Assembly (NCBI GenBank): GCA_900542185.1
Contig: UQMZ01000025.1
Location: 1 to 54,828, forward strand
Direction: 5' to 3'
Length of the DNA: 54,828 bases
DNA from: an uncultured Bacteroidales bacterium
GTDB taxonomy: Bacteria; Bacteroidota; Bacteroidia; Bacteroidales; Muribaculaceae
Part shown: positions 8,946-18,147 of the stretch, in pieces
Layout of the letters: every line of letters begins with the position of its first letter
Position numbering within the stretch: the stretch's first letter is position 1
Program-made: the position numbers and the translations under genes
The notes under the pieces: generated by a model
Databases searched by the model: none
What the model saw: the letters and a program-made list of their open reading frames with translations, nothing else
Told to the model about the DNA's origin: nothing

Positions 8946-10745
8946 TCAGGCTCCGGCCGTTTCCGGAGCGCTCTTGAACTGATGTTTCACACCCTCCACG
9001 ACATTAAGCATATAATCCGCCAGTTTCTCGGCCTCGCCTATCAGGTCCATGAAGAAGATACCCTCCTGGTAGCCGTATTCCTTATTATTGATATTGAATA
9101 TATTGCCGTCGCGCAGAGAGTTGCGCAGATTGTTGATTTCACGTTCTTTGTTGTAGGCCTCCACAATGTGGCTTCCTTCCGGACGCTCCATTTCGTCAAG
9201 GATGACAAGCATATTGGTCATGGCCTTGGACACCATCTCGAACATCTGGTCTATCTCCTTCATCACGCCGTCGTTGAATTCCACGTGATTCTGGTTCTTG
9301 CGCTGCAGGGTCTTGGCCACGTTGAAGCAGCCGTCGCCTATCGATTCGATTTCCGACACGATACGGAGCATTCCGGAGATACGCATCTTGCCTTCGGGGC
9401 TGAGCCGTCCCTCGGCTATGTGGTTCAGATATGTTCCGATCTCTATCTCCATGCGGTCGGAGATCTGCTCGTACTTCTCGATACGGTTGTAAATCTGGGT
9501 ATATTCGTCACTCTTGGCGTCGAGATGAATCATCTGCTTGCCCATGTTCAGCATACGCTCCACGCGCTTGCCGTACAGCTGAATCTCCTTCTGGGCCTGC
9601 AGGATGTTAAGCTCGGAGGCCGTCATCAGACCGCCGCCGATATATTTGAGCGTGAAGTCCTCCTCTTCCTCCTTGTGGCGTGCGGGCACCAGCCAGCATA
9701 CTATCTTGACATACAGCTTGGTGAACCATATCATGATCATCAGGTTGCAGGCGTTGAACACGGTGGGGAACATGGCGAGGCCGAAAGCCACGCAGCTCTG
9801 GGCCGTGGCTGTGTATCCTCCCTTCTCGTCCAGCAGCGTGGTGCCGCGCATCCCGGCTTCCTGGGCCGCGCTGATGTCCATGGGATTCGTGCCGGTGCAT
9901 ATCCTGGTGATGTCGGCCACCAGGTCCATGAAGGGATGGAATATGAACAGCACTATCACCGAGCCGAGCACGTTGAACAGCAGGTGGCCCATGGCGGTGC
10001 GCTTGGCGGCGATGTTACCGCTCAGCGACGCTAAGATAGGCGTGATGGTGGTTCCGATGTTGCCGCCTAAGATTATGGCGCAGCCCAGCGTGAACGAAAT
10101 CCATCCCTGCGAGCACATTATCAGCGTGATGGCGAACGTGGCCGCCGAACTCTGGGCTATCATGGTGAACACGATGCCGAGTGCGAAGAATATCAGCACC
10201 GACCACACGCCCAGGCTGGTCCATTCGGTCACGAACTTAAGCATCTCGGGGTTTTCCTGCAGGTTGGGCACATATTCCGAAATCATGTCCAGACCCATGA
10301 ACAGCAGCGAGAAACCTATCAGGAACTCGCCCAGCGACTTGTAGGCGCTTTTCTTCATGAACAGCATCGGCACGCCGATGGCCAACAGCACCAGTGAATA
10401 GTCCGAGATACTGAATTCAAAGCTGAATGCGGAGATAATCCAGGTTGTGACCGTAGTGCCGACGTTGGCGCCGAATATCACCGCCATGGCCTGTTGCAGC
10501 GACATCAGTCCGGCGTTCACGAAGCTCACCACCATCACGGTGGAGGCGCTCGAACTCTGAATCAGGGCCGTAATCACTATACCGGTCAATACGCCTGTGA
10601 CACGGTTGCGGGTCATCACTCCGAGTATGTTGCGGAGACGGTCGCCCGCTACTTTCTGCAAGCCTTCGCTCATAACCTTCATGCCGTACAGGAACAGGCA
10701 GATGGAGGCCAGCAGACAGAAAAAGTCTAATAATGTGTAGCTCAT
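8946..10745 (-). CDS. Na+/phosphate cotransporter family protein with PhoU-like tail
   Basis: The N-terminal ~370 residues are hydrophobic and carry the duplicated Na/Pi-cotransporter signature: GIVITALIQSSSASTVMVVSF, then GANVGTTVTTW, then TMIAQSSAATFAITL and GGNIGTTITP in the second copy. The C-terminal ~200 residues are a PhoU-like helical bundle (cytoplasmic). Family members import phosphate in exchange for sodium, or act in export and signalling. The frame is open up to 10793, but the ATG at 10745 (MSYTLLDFFCLLASICLFLYG) places the first membrane helix normally and is preferred. It is the first gene of the manC-lipoprotein-comM run, 12 bases before manC, and is divergent from folA. Confidence 0.9.
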   Translation of the reverse strand: MSYTLLDFFCLLASICLFLYGMKVMSEGLQKVAGDRLRNILGVMTRNRVTGVLTGIVITALIQSSSASTVMVVSFVNAGLMSLQQAMAVIFGANVGTTVTTWIISAFSFEFSISDYSLVLLAIGVPMLFMKKSAYKSLGEFLIGFSLLFMGLDMISEYVPNLQENPEMLKFVTEWTSLGVWSVLIFFALGIVFTMIAQSSAATFAITLIMCSQGWISFTLGCAIILGGNIGTTITPILASLSGNIAAKRTAMGHLLFNVLGSVIVLFIFHPFMDLVADITRICTGTNPMDISAAQEAGMRGTTLLDEKGGYTATAQSCVAFGLAMFPTVFNACNLMIMIWFTKLYVKIVCWLVPARHKEEEEDFTLKYIGGGLMTASELNILQAQKEIQLYGKRVERMLNMGKQMIHLDAKSDEYTQIYNRIEKYEQISDRMEIEIGTYLNHIAEGRLSPEGKMRISGMLRIVSEIESIGDGCFNVAKTLQRKNQNHVEFNDGVMKEIDQMFEMVSKAMTNMLVILDEMERPEGSHIVEAYNKEREINNLRNSLRDGNIFNINNKEYGYQEGIFFMDLIGEAEKLADYMLNVVEGVKHQFKSAPETAGA

Positions 10746-10865
10746 GGTCGGGCTATTATGGGCTGTTATAAGTGAGGCGATTTGTACCCTCACCGGTTTT
10801 CTTTTTGCAAATTTACCAAATTATTTCCATTATTTTATTAATTTTACCCTCAAATATTATGATTC

Positions 10866-11459
10866 ATGGAAATGTCGATTCTTTTTCCGTCAGACCAGAA
10901 TGAGTCACAGGCCGCCGACGCGACCCGTCTGACACCGTTTTCCCTCTATAACTCAGCCACATCGCGCGGACGCGAAGTATGGTGTGTCGTGGCCTGCGGC
11001 GAGGACCGGGCCATAGGTCGTCAGGGCGAGATACCCTGGCGTCTGAGCGAGGACCTGAAGCATTTCAAACTCGTCACTATGGGACACGCGGTGATAATGG
11101 GCCGCAAAACGTGGGAATCGCTGCCTAAGAAACCGTTGCCCGGACGCCGCAACATCGTGGTGACGCGCAACACGAGCTACTATGCTCCCGATGCCGAGAC
11201 AGCACAGAGCATCGAAGCTGCTGTGGCTTTATGCTCCAACACGGAGCTGCCCATCATCATAGGCGGCGAGCAGGTGTACCGCGAGGCTCTCCCCTACTGC
11301 ACCAAGGCCATCATCACCTTGGTGGACGTCAAGACGCCCGACGCCGACGCGTTCTTCCCCGAACTGTCCGAAAGGGAATGGCTTATCACCGATGAATCCG
11401 AGGAAATGACCTCGGCCAACGGCATCAGATACAAATACCTGACATTCTCGCGCCGATGA
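10866..11459 (+). CDS. folA: Dihydrofolate reductase
   Basis: It reduces dihydrofolate to tetrahydrofolate with NADPH and is needed after each ThyA turnover. The DHFR core begins near residue 38 (VWCVVACGEDRAIGRQGEIPW), with the substrate Asp in LSEDLKHFK, the NADPH motif VIMGRKTWESLP, and GGEQVYREALPY near the end. The first ~36 residues are not part of the usual fold, so translation may begin downstream of 10866; no better ATG lies close to the core, so the long form is kept. Its stop overlaps the next gene start by 4 bases (ATGA), implying coupled translation with the glycosyltransferase. Confidence 0.92.
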   Translation: MEMSILFPSDQNESQAADATRLTPFSLYNSATSRGREVWCVVACGEDRAIGRQGEIPWRLSEDLKHFKLVTMGHAVIMGRKTWESLPKKPLPGRRNIVVTRNTSYYAPDAETAQSIEAAVALCSNTELPIIIGGEQVYREALPYCTKAIITLVDVKTPDADAFFPELSEREWLITDESEEMTSANGIRYKYLTFSRR

Positions 11460-12718
11460 GGGTAGTGATCATCAACAAGTCTGACAGCACGGGGGGCGCG
11501 GCGGTGGTGAGCTACCGCCTGATGGAAGCGCTGTGCGACGCCGGCGTGGATGCCCGTATGCTCGTGGCTGAACGGCTGCACGACGACCCGCGCGTGGAGG
11601 TCGCAGCCTCGAATCCGCGGTTGAAAGCCTCTTTCCTGCGCGAACGCCTCGGCATATTCCTGCACAACGGCATGAACCGCGACACTCTGTTCAAGATCGA
11701 CACAGCATCGTGCGGAGTGCCGCTGTATCGCCATCCGTGGGTGAAGGACGCCGATGTGATATGCCTGAACTGGATCAACCAGGGGCTGCTCGGTATCGGC
11801 GACATACGCCGTCTGCTGCAACTTGGCAAGCCGGTGGTATGGACCATGCACGATATGTGGAACATGACGGGCGTATGCCATCATGCCTGCGAGTGCCAGC
11901 GATGGCGGCAAAGCTGCGGCGAATGCCCGCTGCTCGGAACCCGCAAGGGACCTAAGGACATCTCCGCCTCGACATGGCAAAGGAAACACCGGCTCTATAA
12001 TCTGCCCGGCAACCGCATACATTTCGTGGCCGTGAGCCACTGGTTAGAGGACAAGGCAGCGGAATCGGGGCTGTTGGCAAATCAGGATGTGTCGGTGATT
12101 CCGAACGCCTTTCATTTTGACGATGCGGAGCCGGAATTTTCCGATGGATTCCGGGGCGACAGGTGCCGCATACTGTTCGGCGCGGCCCGTCTCGACGATA
12201 CGGTCAAGGGACTCCCCATAATGGTGCGCGCCACCGAGATTCTGGCTTCCGACTATCCCGACATAGCCGGGAACTGCGAATTGGTTACTTTCGGCAACGT
12301 AAAAAATCCCGATTCCATCGCACATTTCGGCATTTCGCACACGCACCGCGGCCTACTGAGTCCCGACGAAACGCGCAAACTGTATGGCTCCGGCGACATC
12401 GTGGTTTCCACCTCTCTGTACGAGACGCTGCCCGGCACCTTGGTCGAGGGTCAGGCCTGGGGCTGCGTACCCGTGGCCACCGACCGCGGAGGCCAGCGTG
12501 ACATCGTGGACCACCAACGCACCGGTTATATCGCGCATTACGATGGCGTGGAGAACACGGCACGCGACATAGCCCGCGGCATCGCGTACGCTTACGGCGA
12601 GTTGCAAAAAAATGGCGCGGCTCTGCGCCACGCCATGTTGTCGTCGGCACGGTCGCGGTTTTCCGCTCAGTCCGTGGCCGCTATGTATCTCGATTTATTC
12701 GCCCGTATTCAGGGCTGA
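11456..12718 (+). CDS. Glycosyltransferase, GT-B fold (GT4-like)
   Basis: The N-terminal Rossmann domain starts MRVVIINKSDSTGGAAVVSY, followed by a helix typical of GT4 enzymes. The C-terminal domain carries the sugar-nucleotide site SLYETLPGTLVEGQAWGCVP then ATDRGGQRDIV, a variant of the E-x7-E motif. A Cys-rich insert (HHACECQRWRQSCGECPLLG, near residues 141-160) probably binds a metal and is found in a subset of these enzymes. It would transfer a sugar from a nucleotide donor to a lipid or polysaccharide acceptor in the cytoplasm; donor and acceptor cannot be named. It overlaps the end of folA by 4 bases. Confidence 0.88.
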   Translation: MRVVIINKSDSTGGAAVVSYRLMEALCDAGVDARMLVAERLHDDPRVEVAASNPRLKASFLRERLGIFLHNGMNRDTLFKIDTASCGVPLYRHPWVKDADVICLNWINQGLLGIGDIRRLLQLGKPVVWTMHDMWNMTGVCHHACECQRWRQSCGECPLLGTRKGPKDISASTWQRKHRLYNLPGNRIHFVAVSHWLEDKAAESGLLANQDVSVIPNAFHFDDAEPEFSDGFRGDRCRILFGAARLDDTVKGLPIMVRATEILASDYPDIAGNCELVTFGNVKNPDSIAHFGISHTHRGLLSPDETRKLYGSGDIVVSTSLYETLPGTLVEGQAWGCVPVATDRGGQRDIVDHQRTGYIAHYDGVENTARDIARGIAYAYGELQKNGAALRHAMLSSARSRFSAQSVAAMYLDLFARIQG

Positions 12719-12724
12719 TTTTTT
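12701..12724 (+). terminator. Weak intrinsic terminator overlapping the glycosyltransferase stop
   Basis: GCCC at 12701-12704 pairs with GGGC at 12712-12715 across a 7-base loop, then TGA and a six-T run (12719-12724). The stem is short, so strength is uncertain. It lies between the convergent glycosyltransferase and gyrB genes. Confidence 0.4.
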
Positions 12725-12748
12725 CATCTCCTTGCCACCACCGACAGC

Positions 12749-14752
12749 TTACGCGTCGATGTTGGCGTAAGTGGCGTGAGCCTCGATGAAATCGCGTCGG
12801 GGTGCCACTTCCTCGCCCATCAGCATGGCGAAGGTGCGGTCGGCCTCGGCTGCGTTGGTCAGGTTCACCTGCTTCAGCATACGGTTCTCCGGGTCCATGG
12901 TCGTCTCCCACAGCTGCTCGGGGTTCATCTCACCCAGACCTTTGTATCGCTGCAGCACCAGGCGGTTGCGGTCGCCGTTGCACTTGGTGTCGATGTAACG
13001 CTGCACCTGCTGGTCGGTCCAGCAATACTCCGTGGCCTCCCCTTTCTTCTTGCCCTTGACGTCGCAACGATACAACGGCGGAGTGGCTATGTACAGGTAG
13101 CCGTTGTCGATGATGGGACGCATACGGCGGTAGAAGAATGTCATCAGCAGCGTGGCGATATGCGCGCCGTCCACATCGGCATCGGTCATGATGATGATCT
13201 TGTGGTAGCGGAGCTTGGTCATGTTCGGGGCCTTGCTGTCCTCCTCGGTGCCAATGGTCACGCCTAAGGCCTTGTACATGTTCACGATTTCCTGCGATTC
13301 CAGGATCTTGTGGTCCATCGCCTTCTCCACGTTCAGGATCTTACCGCGCAGCGGCAGGATGGCCTGATAATGCGGGTTACGGCCCTGCTTTGCGGAACCG
13401 CCTGCGGAATCTCCCTCCACCAGGAACAGCTCGCAGTCTTCGGGGATGCGGCTCTTGCAGGGAGCCAGCTTGCCGGGCAGTCCGGCGCCGCCGAGGCTCG
13501 ACTTGTTCTGCACGCGCATCTTGGCGTTGTAGGCCGCGTGACGCGCCTGCGCAGCCAGCACGACCTTGTCCACGATGGTCTTGGCCTGCTTGGGATGCTC
13601 CTCCAGGTAATTGCGCAGGGCCTCGCTCACGGCGGTCTGCACCACGCCCATCACCTCGTTGTTGCCCAACTTCGTCTTGGTCTGACCCTCGAACTGAGGC
13701 TCGGCCACCTTGACCGACACCACTGCCGTCAGGCCGTCGCGGAAGTCCTCTTTCGACAACTCTATCTTCAGCTTGTCCAGCAGATGGTTGTCGTCGGCAT
13801 ATTTCTTCAGCGTGGTGGTGAGGCCGCGGCGGAAGCCCGTCAGGTGCGTGCCGCCCTCGATGGTGTTGATGTTGTTGACGTACGAGTAGATATTCTCGTT
13901 GAAGTCGTTGTTATAGGTCATGGCCACCTCCACGGGCACGCCGTTGCGCTCGGTCTTGAGGTCGATGATGTCCTCGATCAGCGGCTCCTTGCCCTCGTCC
14001 AGATACTGCACGAATTCGCGCAGACCGTCCTTGGAATGGAACACCTCGCGCTTGGGGTTGCCTTCCTCGTCCCGCACGCGCTCGTCGGTCAGCGACAGCG
14101 TGATGCCGGCGTTCAGGAACGCCAGGTCGCGCAGACGGTTGGCCAGCGTCTCGTAGTCGTACACCGTCTCCGAGAATATGGATGCGTCCGGGTGGAATAT
14201 GATGGTCGTACCGGTGCGGTCGGTGTCGCCGATGACGCACAGCTGCGAGGTAGGCTTACCGAATGCGTATTCCTGCATGTGAATCTTGCCGTCGCGGTGG
14301 ATTTCGGCGCGGAGATAGTCGGAAAGAGCGTTGACGCAGCTCACGCCCACACCGTGCAGACCGCCCGACACCTTGTAGGATCCCTTGTCGAACTTACCGC
14401 CGGCGTGCAGCACCGTCAGCACCACCTCCAGGGCCGGCTTGTGCATCTTCTCGTGCATGTCCACGGGAATGCCTCGGCCGTTGTCGTCCACACGGATGGA
14501 GTTGTTCTCGGTTATGGTCACCTCGATGTGGGTGGCATAGCCTGCTAAGGCCTCGTCGATGGAGTTGTCCACAACCTCATAGACCAGATGGTGGAGTCCG
14601 CGCACCGACGTGTCGCCGATGTACATGGAGGGGCGCTTACGCACGGCCTCCAGACCTTCCAGCACCTGGATATTGTCTGCCTGATATTTCTTTCTGACCT
14701 CCTGGCTTTCGTCCAGGAACTCCTCTGTCTGTTCGTAATTGTCTTCTGCCAT
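12749..14752 (-). CDS. gyrB: DNA gyrase subunit B
   Basis: The GHKL ATPase domain begins at residue 26 (NIQVLEGLEAVRKRPSMYIG) with the N-box VVDNSIDEALAG and G-motif DNGRGIPVDMHEK. The Toprim domain shows EGDSAGGSAKQGRN and the metal-binding DADVDGAHI. The C-terminus carries GEMNPEQLWETTMDPENR. The length (667) and the ending RRDFIEAHATYANIDA favour GyrB over ParE. It partners with GyrA (not in the window) to introduce negative supercoils. A good promoter at 14794-14824 leaves a ~40-base leader. The gene stands alone between convergent folA/glycosyltransferase and the HepT/MntA pair. Confidence 0.97.
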   Translation of the reverse strand: MAEDNYEQTEEFLDESQEVRKKYQADNIQVLEGLEAVRKRPSMYIGDTSVRGLHHLVYEVVDNSIDEALAGYATHIEVTITENNSIRVDDNGRGIPVDMHEKMHKPALEVVLTVLHAGGKFDKGSYKVSGGLHGVGVSCVNALSDYLRAEIHRDGKIHMQEYAFGKPTSQLCVIGDTDRTGTTIIFHPDASIFSETVYDYETLANRLRDLAFLNAGITLSLTDERVRDEEGNPKREVFHSKDGLREFVQYLDEGKEPLIEDIIDLKTERNGVPVEVAMTYNNDFNENIYSYVNNINTIEGGTHLTGFRRGLTTTLKKYADDNHLLDKLKIELSKEDFRDGLTAVVSVKVAEPQFEGQTKTKLGNNEVMGVVQTAVSEALRNYLEEHPKQAKTIVDKVVLAAQARHAAYNAKMRVQNKSSLGGAGLPGKLAPCKSRIPEDCELFLVEGDSAGGSAKQGRNPHYQAILPLRGKILNVEKAMDHKILESQEIVNMYKALGVTIGTEEDSKAPNMTKLRYHKIIIMTDADVDGAHIATLLMTFFYRRMRPIIDNGYLYIATPPLYRCDVKGKKKGEATEYCWTDQQVQRYIDTKCNGDRNRLVLQRYKGLGEMNPEQLWETTMDPENRMLKQVNLTNAAEADRTFAMLMGEEVAPRRDFIEAHATYANIDA

Positions 14753-14793
14753 TGCTATGTCATTGTGCAGATTGCCATCTGCCTATCACCTTG

Positions 14794-14824
14794 CAAAGTT
14801 ACAAAATTTCCGGCACAAAAGCAA
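14794..14824 (-). promoter_or_regulatory. gyrB promoter
   Basis: On the minus strand, TTG (14824-14822), 20 bases, then TAACTTTG (14801-14794), matching the Bacteroidetes housekeeping pattern. The ATG at 14752 is ~40 bases downstream. Confidence 0.7.
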
Positions 14825-14860
14825 GGATTCGGCACCGCGCACAAAGGCCTTCGATTGTTA

Positions 14861-15232
14861 TCAGGATATTTGAATCAAAGTCAATTTCAAACGCGGGATT
14901 TCATTTTTTGCGACATCAAATATTATGTCGGCATCCAGATTGAAATATCCATGTGAAATATGGTCGCGAAGTCCAATGATTTGTTTCCATTGAGTTTCAG
15001 GACTGGCGTCAGACAGATATCCCGGGGCAAGACGATCAATCTTTTTTATACCTTCTCCTATCGCCTGGATCATCATGCATGTCGCGGCCATTTTTTCCAT
15101 TCCTTCCGGAGATGACGGATATTCATTGGCCATTGATATTCTTTCATTCCATGATATGATCATGTCGCATGCATGAATCAATTGTCTCATTATATGAGAG
15201 ATCAGACTTTTACGCGAATATTCTGATTCCAT
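14861..15232 (-). CDS. hepT: HepT-type toxin (HEPN nuclease, DUF86)
   Basis: The HEPN active-site motif R-x4-H-x-Y is intact in GLRDHISHGYF. HepT cleaves RNA, or is silenced when MntA adds AMP to the Tyr of this motif. The long frame starts at 15274, but the ATG at 15232 (MESEYSRKSLISHIMRQLIH) fits the family start and still overlaps mntA by 23 bases, so the two are translationally coupled. With the neighbour it forms an MNT/HepT toxin-antitoxin pair. The locus is visibly AT-rich against gyrB and thyA on either side, suggesting acquisition. Confidence 0.85.
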   Translation of the reverse strand: MESEYSRKSLISHIMRQLIHACDMIISWNERISMANEYPSSPEGMEKMAATCMMIQAIGEGIKKIDRLAPGYLSDASPETQWKQIIGLRDHISHGYFNLDADIIFDVAKNEIPRLKLTLIQIS

Positions 15233-15521
15233 CCCTATTGATTTCGTTAGTAAGGTAAGGATCAAGCTGAGCATGTTTACGGACTATATCAACCGATCGG
15301 CCCAACAAATTTTGCAGATATTGTTTCAGAGCGACAATGTTCAATGCCTTGGGTGGCATATCGACAAATAAATCGACATCGCTGTCATTCAGATCTTCTC
15401 CTCTTGCAACTGACCCGAACAGGGTAAGCGATCTCACTCCGTACATCGAGCGGATGTATGGAGATGCCTTGGTCAATAAATCTATATATATTCGTTTTCG
15501 GCTCATTGCAATAGAATTCAT
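15210..15521 (-). CDS. mntA: MntA-type nucleotidyltransferase antitoxin
   Basis: This is a minimal nucleotidyltransferase with the GSx10DxD signature (LTLFGSVARGEDLNDSDVDL). MntA neutralises HepT by AMPylating it. The open frame extends to 15536 from a TTG, but that codon lies inside the -7 box at 15534-15541 and cannot be transcribed from it. The ATG at 15521, or more likely the one at 15506 (MSRKRIYIDLL), is the real start. The gene overlaps hepT at its 3' end. Confidence 0.85.
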   Translation of the reverse strand: MNSIAMSRKRIYIDLLTKASPYIRSMYGVRSLTLFGSVARGEDLNDSDVDLFVDMPPKALNIVALKQYLQNLLGRSVDIVRKHAQLDPYLTNEINRDGIRIFA

Positions 15522-15533
15522 AACTTCTAATGC

Positions 15534-15564
15534 CAAAGTTAAGAAAAAAATTGAAATTTACAAA
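15534..15564 (-). promoter_or_regulatory. mntA-hepT promoter
   Basis: TTTG (15564-15561), 19 bases, TAACTTTG (15541-15534) on the minus strand; a full match to the Bacteroidetes consensus. It fixes the mntA start downstream of about 15530. Confidence 0.75.
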
Positions 15565-15610
15565 AAAACGACTTAGGGTCTTTTGGTCTTTTGGACGCGG
15601 CCAGGGGAGG

Positions 15611-16405
15611 TCACACACTGATTTGCCCCTTGATGGCGGGCCAAGGGTCATAGCCCGAGAGGGTGAAATCCTCGTAACGGAAGTCCAGGATGTCCTTCAC
15701 GTCGGGGTTCAGCGTCATGACGGGCAATGGCCTGGGCGTACGGCCCAGCTGCTCCTTCACCTGGTCCAGATGGTTCAGATAGATGTGCGCGTCGCCCAGG
15801 GTGTGTATGAACTCGCCTGGCAACAGGTTGGCGCACTGCGCCATCATCATGGTCAGCAACGCATAGCTGGCTATGTTGAATGGCACGCCTAAGAACGAGT
15901 CGGCGCTGCGCTGATACAACTGACAGCTCAGTTTGCCGTCGGCCACGTAGAACTGGAAGAAGGCGTGACACGGCGGCAGGTTCATGTTGGGCAGGTCGGC
16001 CACGTTCCATGCCGACACGATGATGCGCCGCGAGTCGGGGTTGTGCCTTATGTCGTCCAGGGCCTGGCGTATCTGGTCGATGTGGCCGCCGTCATAGTCG
16101 GGCCACGAACGCCACTGATAGCCGTAGATATGGCCTAAACCGCCGTCGGGGTCGGCCCATTCGTTCCATATACGCACGCCGTGTTCCTGCAGGTATTTCA
16201 CGTTCGTGTCCCCCTGCAGGAACCACAGCAGCTCGTATATGATGCTCTTGAGGTGCACCTTCTTGGTGGTGAGCAGCGGGAAGCCCTGTTGCAAATCGAA
16301 CCGCATCTGATATCCGAACGTCGACAGCGTGCCGGTGCCGGTGCGGTCCTCCTTCTTTACGCCCGTCTCCAGGATGTGGCGCAACAGATCAAGGTATTGT
16401 TTCAT
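15611..16405 (-). CDS. thyA: Thymidylate synthase
   Basis: It converts dUMP to dTMP with methylene-tetrahydrofolate. The length of 264 residues equals the E. coli enzyme, and the catalytic Cys falls at 146 in NLPPCHAFFQ. The dUMP-binding QRSADSFLGVPFNIASYA and the folate-site ending are intact. Its start is 22 bases after the endonuclease I stop, so it is the last gene of the long minus-strand DNA-use run. The link to DNA scavenging (thymidine nucleotide supply) is inference from position; folA is nearby on the other strand. Confidence 0.97.
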   Translation of the reverse strand: MKQYLDLLRHILETGVKKEDRTGTGTLSTFGYQMRFDLQQGFPLLTTKKVHLKSIIYELLWFLQGDTNVKYLQEHGVRIWNEWADPDGGLGHIYGYQWRSWPDYDGGHIDQIRQALDDIRHNPDSRRIIVSAWNVADLPNMNLPPCHAFFQFYVADGKLSCQLYQRSADSFLGVPFNIASYALLTMMMAQCANLLPGEFIHTLGDAHIYLNHLDQVKEQLGRTPRPLPVMTLNPDVKDILDFRYEDFTLSGYDPWPAIKGQISV

Positions 16406-16427
16406 GATGTTAAGTCAGTGTATCGGG

Positions 16428-18128
16428 TTAGAGAATAATCTTGTGGGGCTTCTGTCCCGGCGCGGTGACGATATACACGCCGCGGGGAACCGGGATGACA
16501 TCGCCGTGGCTCACCATGCCGCGATGGTACACGTTGCCCTGCACGTCGGATATGGTCACATCCTCCACATCGTTGCCGTCGCCCGTCAGGAACAGTATTC
16601 CCTCCGGTTCCGCGTAGACACGGTACGGCACGCCGTATTCAATGGCGTTCACGCCGCTTGCGCCCACATAGATGGTGTTGCTCTCGGGCGATAAGATTCC
16701 GAGGCGAGTGTAAGTCACTGTGTAGGTCTCGGCCACACCCGGGTCGCGGTCCGTCATCAGCAGCGAGGTCTCGCCGGTCTCGTACGTCTCCGTCTCCTGG
16801 TTGTCGCCGTTGTAGCGTACGCGTGTCACGGTGTAATAGTCGGCAATGCCGTCGGCCGGGTTCCAGTTGGCCACATAGCTGTTGGAGGTCACATCAGTGG
16901 CGTCAAGTGCCGTTAGCGCGGTAAGCTCGGGTACGGGAAGCGCCTCCCCTTTAAGCGTCACGGCAACGGAGCCTTCCAGACCGCCGTCATAAAGTGTGAG
17001 CTTGGCCTCATGCTTGCCTGTCTCCTGCGGCAGATAGGTGATGTCGAGCATATATCCACCGGCCGAGTTGAGTGTGGGTGCCGGAATCTCCGACACATCC
17101 AGACGGAACGAGCTGCGGTTAGCTCCTACCACACGCACCGAAAGCGGCGAGGTGAAGTTTGAGCCTTCTATACTCAGCGCACGTGTCACGGAATGTCCTA
17201 CGGCCGCCTGTCCGAAATCCATCTCCGAGCCGTTCACGGGATTGGTCAGCGTCGGGTCGCCGGTGATAGGCGGTGTCGGATCAGTCGTTTCCTGATTAGC
17301 TATGATAAACGTCTCACTGGTGCGGACACCCCATATATACTCGGCAAGCTCGGGGAAGTCGACGAAAGGATTGCGGTTGCCCTGGTATTGCTCCACCAGG
17401 TTGTTGCGGTCTATCTCCTTCTGCGACACCTTGTCCTCGCGCGCCCACTGCAGCAGCATGTTCATGGCCCAGTTGGTCAGCGTGGGATAGGATTCCTTGC
17501 GGAACATATAGTTTATCACCCAGTTTATGTCGGGATATACGCAGGCCATGTAGAACATGGAGCGGGCGAAGTCGCCCTTATACTCGTCGGCCGGCTCGAA
17601 TACGCGAGAAGAACCGCCGCCATAGCCATTTTTCGGGGTTCCTACTTTGCTGACACCATTGTCGAATGTCGTGCTCTCACAAGGGCCGAACGAATAGTTC
17701 AGCTTGGCCTGATTGGCCGCGCCGTTGCTGGGATACAGGTTCCACAGGTCGGAATATGCAGGCGTGTATTCCACGTCGCCGTTCTGCTTCCACCACGATT
17801 TGGGCACGGAGTGCTCGCGCTGCATCTTGTAGCCCGAAAAGCTCTGAAAGGCGTTCTGTCCGGAACGTATCAGGCATAACTCGTCGGAATACATGTCCCA
17901 CCAGCGTTTGCAGCCGTCCACCAATTCAGGATATACGTCGGTATACTGCCAGTAACCGGGAAGTTGGCTGTACGTAAGCGTCTGATGGTTCTGCACGCAT
18001 TGCTTCACGGCCGACTTCAGTTCCTCCTTTTTCTTGCCGTCCATCCGGTTGTAGTATCCCGGTGTGTACGCAGCGTCGAGCGAGAACACAGCGCCGACAA
18101 GCAACGATATGAGTAGGAATCTTTTCAT
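16428..18128 (-). CDS. Secreted endonuclease I with Ig/FN3-like repeats and C-terminal tail
   Basis: A signal peptide (MKRFLLISLLVGAVFSLDA) leads into an endonuclease I (EndA/Vvn-type) domain, residues about 21-270. The two active-site segments are visible: REHSVPKSWW at 104-113 (general-base His) and DLWNLYPSNGAANQ at 127-140 (metal-binding Asn). Such enzymes cut DNA non-specifically outside the cytoplasm. The rest consists of beta-rich Ig/FN3-like modules. A final ~80 residues (VTISDVQGNVYHRG, then VPRGVYIVTAPGQKPHKIIL) look like the C-terminal beta sandwich found on exported Bacteroidetes proteins. It follows the DUF5689-like lipoprotein across a terminator hairpin and precedes thyA by 22 bases. 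It is predicted to supply DNA fragments to the adjacent uptake proteins. Confidence 0.88.
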   Translation of the reverse strand: MKRFLLISLLVGAVFSLDAAYTPGYYNRMDGKKKEELKSAVKQCVQNHQTLTYSQLPGYWQYTDVYPELVDGCKRWWDMYSDELCLIRSGQNAFQSFSGYKMQREHSVPKSWWKQNGDVEYTPAYSDLWNLYPSNGAANQAKLNYSFGPCESTTFDNGVSKVGTPKNGYGGGSSRVFEPADEYKGDFARSMFYMACVYPDINWVINYMFRKESYPTLTNWAMNMLLQWAREDKVSQKEIDRNNLVEQYQGNRNPFVDFPELAEYIWGVRTSETFIIANQETTDPTPPITGDPTLTNPVNGSEMDFGQAAVGHSVTRALSIEGSNFTSPLSVRVVGANRSSFRLDVSEIPAPTLNSAGGYMLDITYLPQETGKHEAKLTLYDGGLEGSVAVTLKGEALPVPELTALTALDATDVTSNSYVANWNPADGIADYYTVTRVRYNGDNQETETYETGETSLLMTDRDPGVAETYTVTYTRLGILSPESNTIYVGASGVNAIEYGVPYRVYAEPEGILFLTGDGNDVEDVTISDVQGNVYHRGMVSHGDVIPVPRGVYIVTAPGQKPHKIIL

Positions 18129-18147
18129 TGTCTTTTATTCTAAAAAT

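Noticed and set aside
13310..14548. 412-codon plus-strand open frame opposite gyrB
   Set aside because: Antisense shadow of gyrB; low-complexity His/Leu/Val sequence with no family match.
16428..18128. Type IX secretion of the endonuclease I
   Set aside because: The C-terminal tail resembles sorting domains, but no type IX genes are visible in the window, so the route of export is left open.
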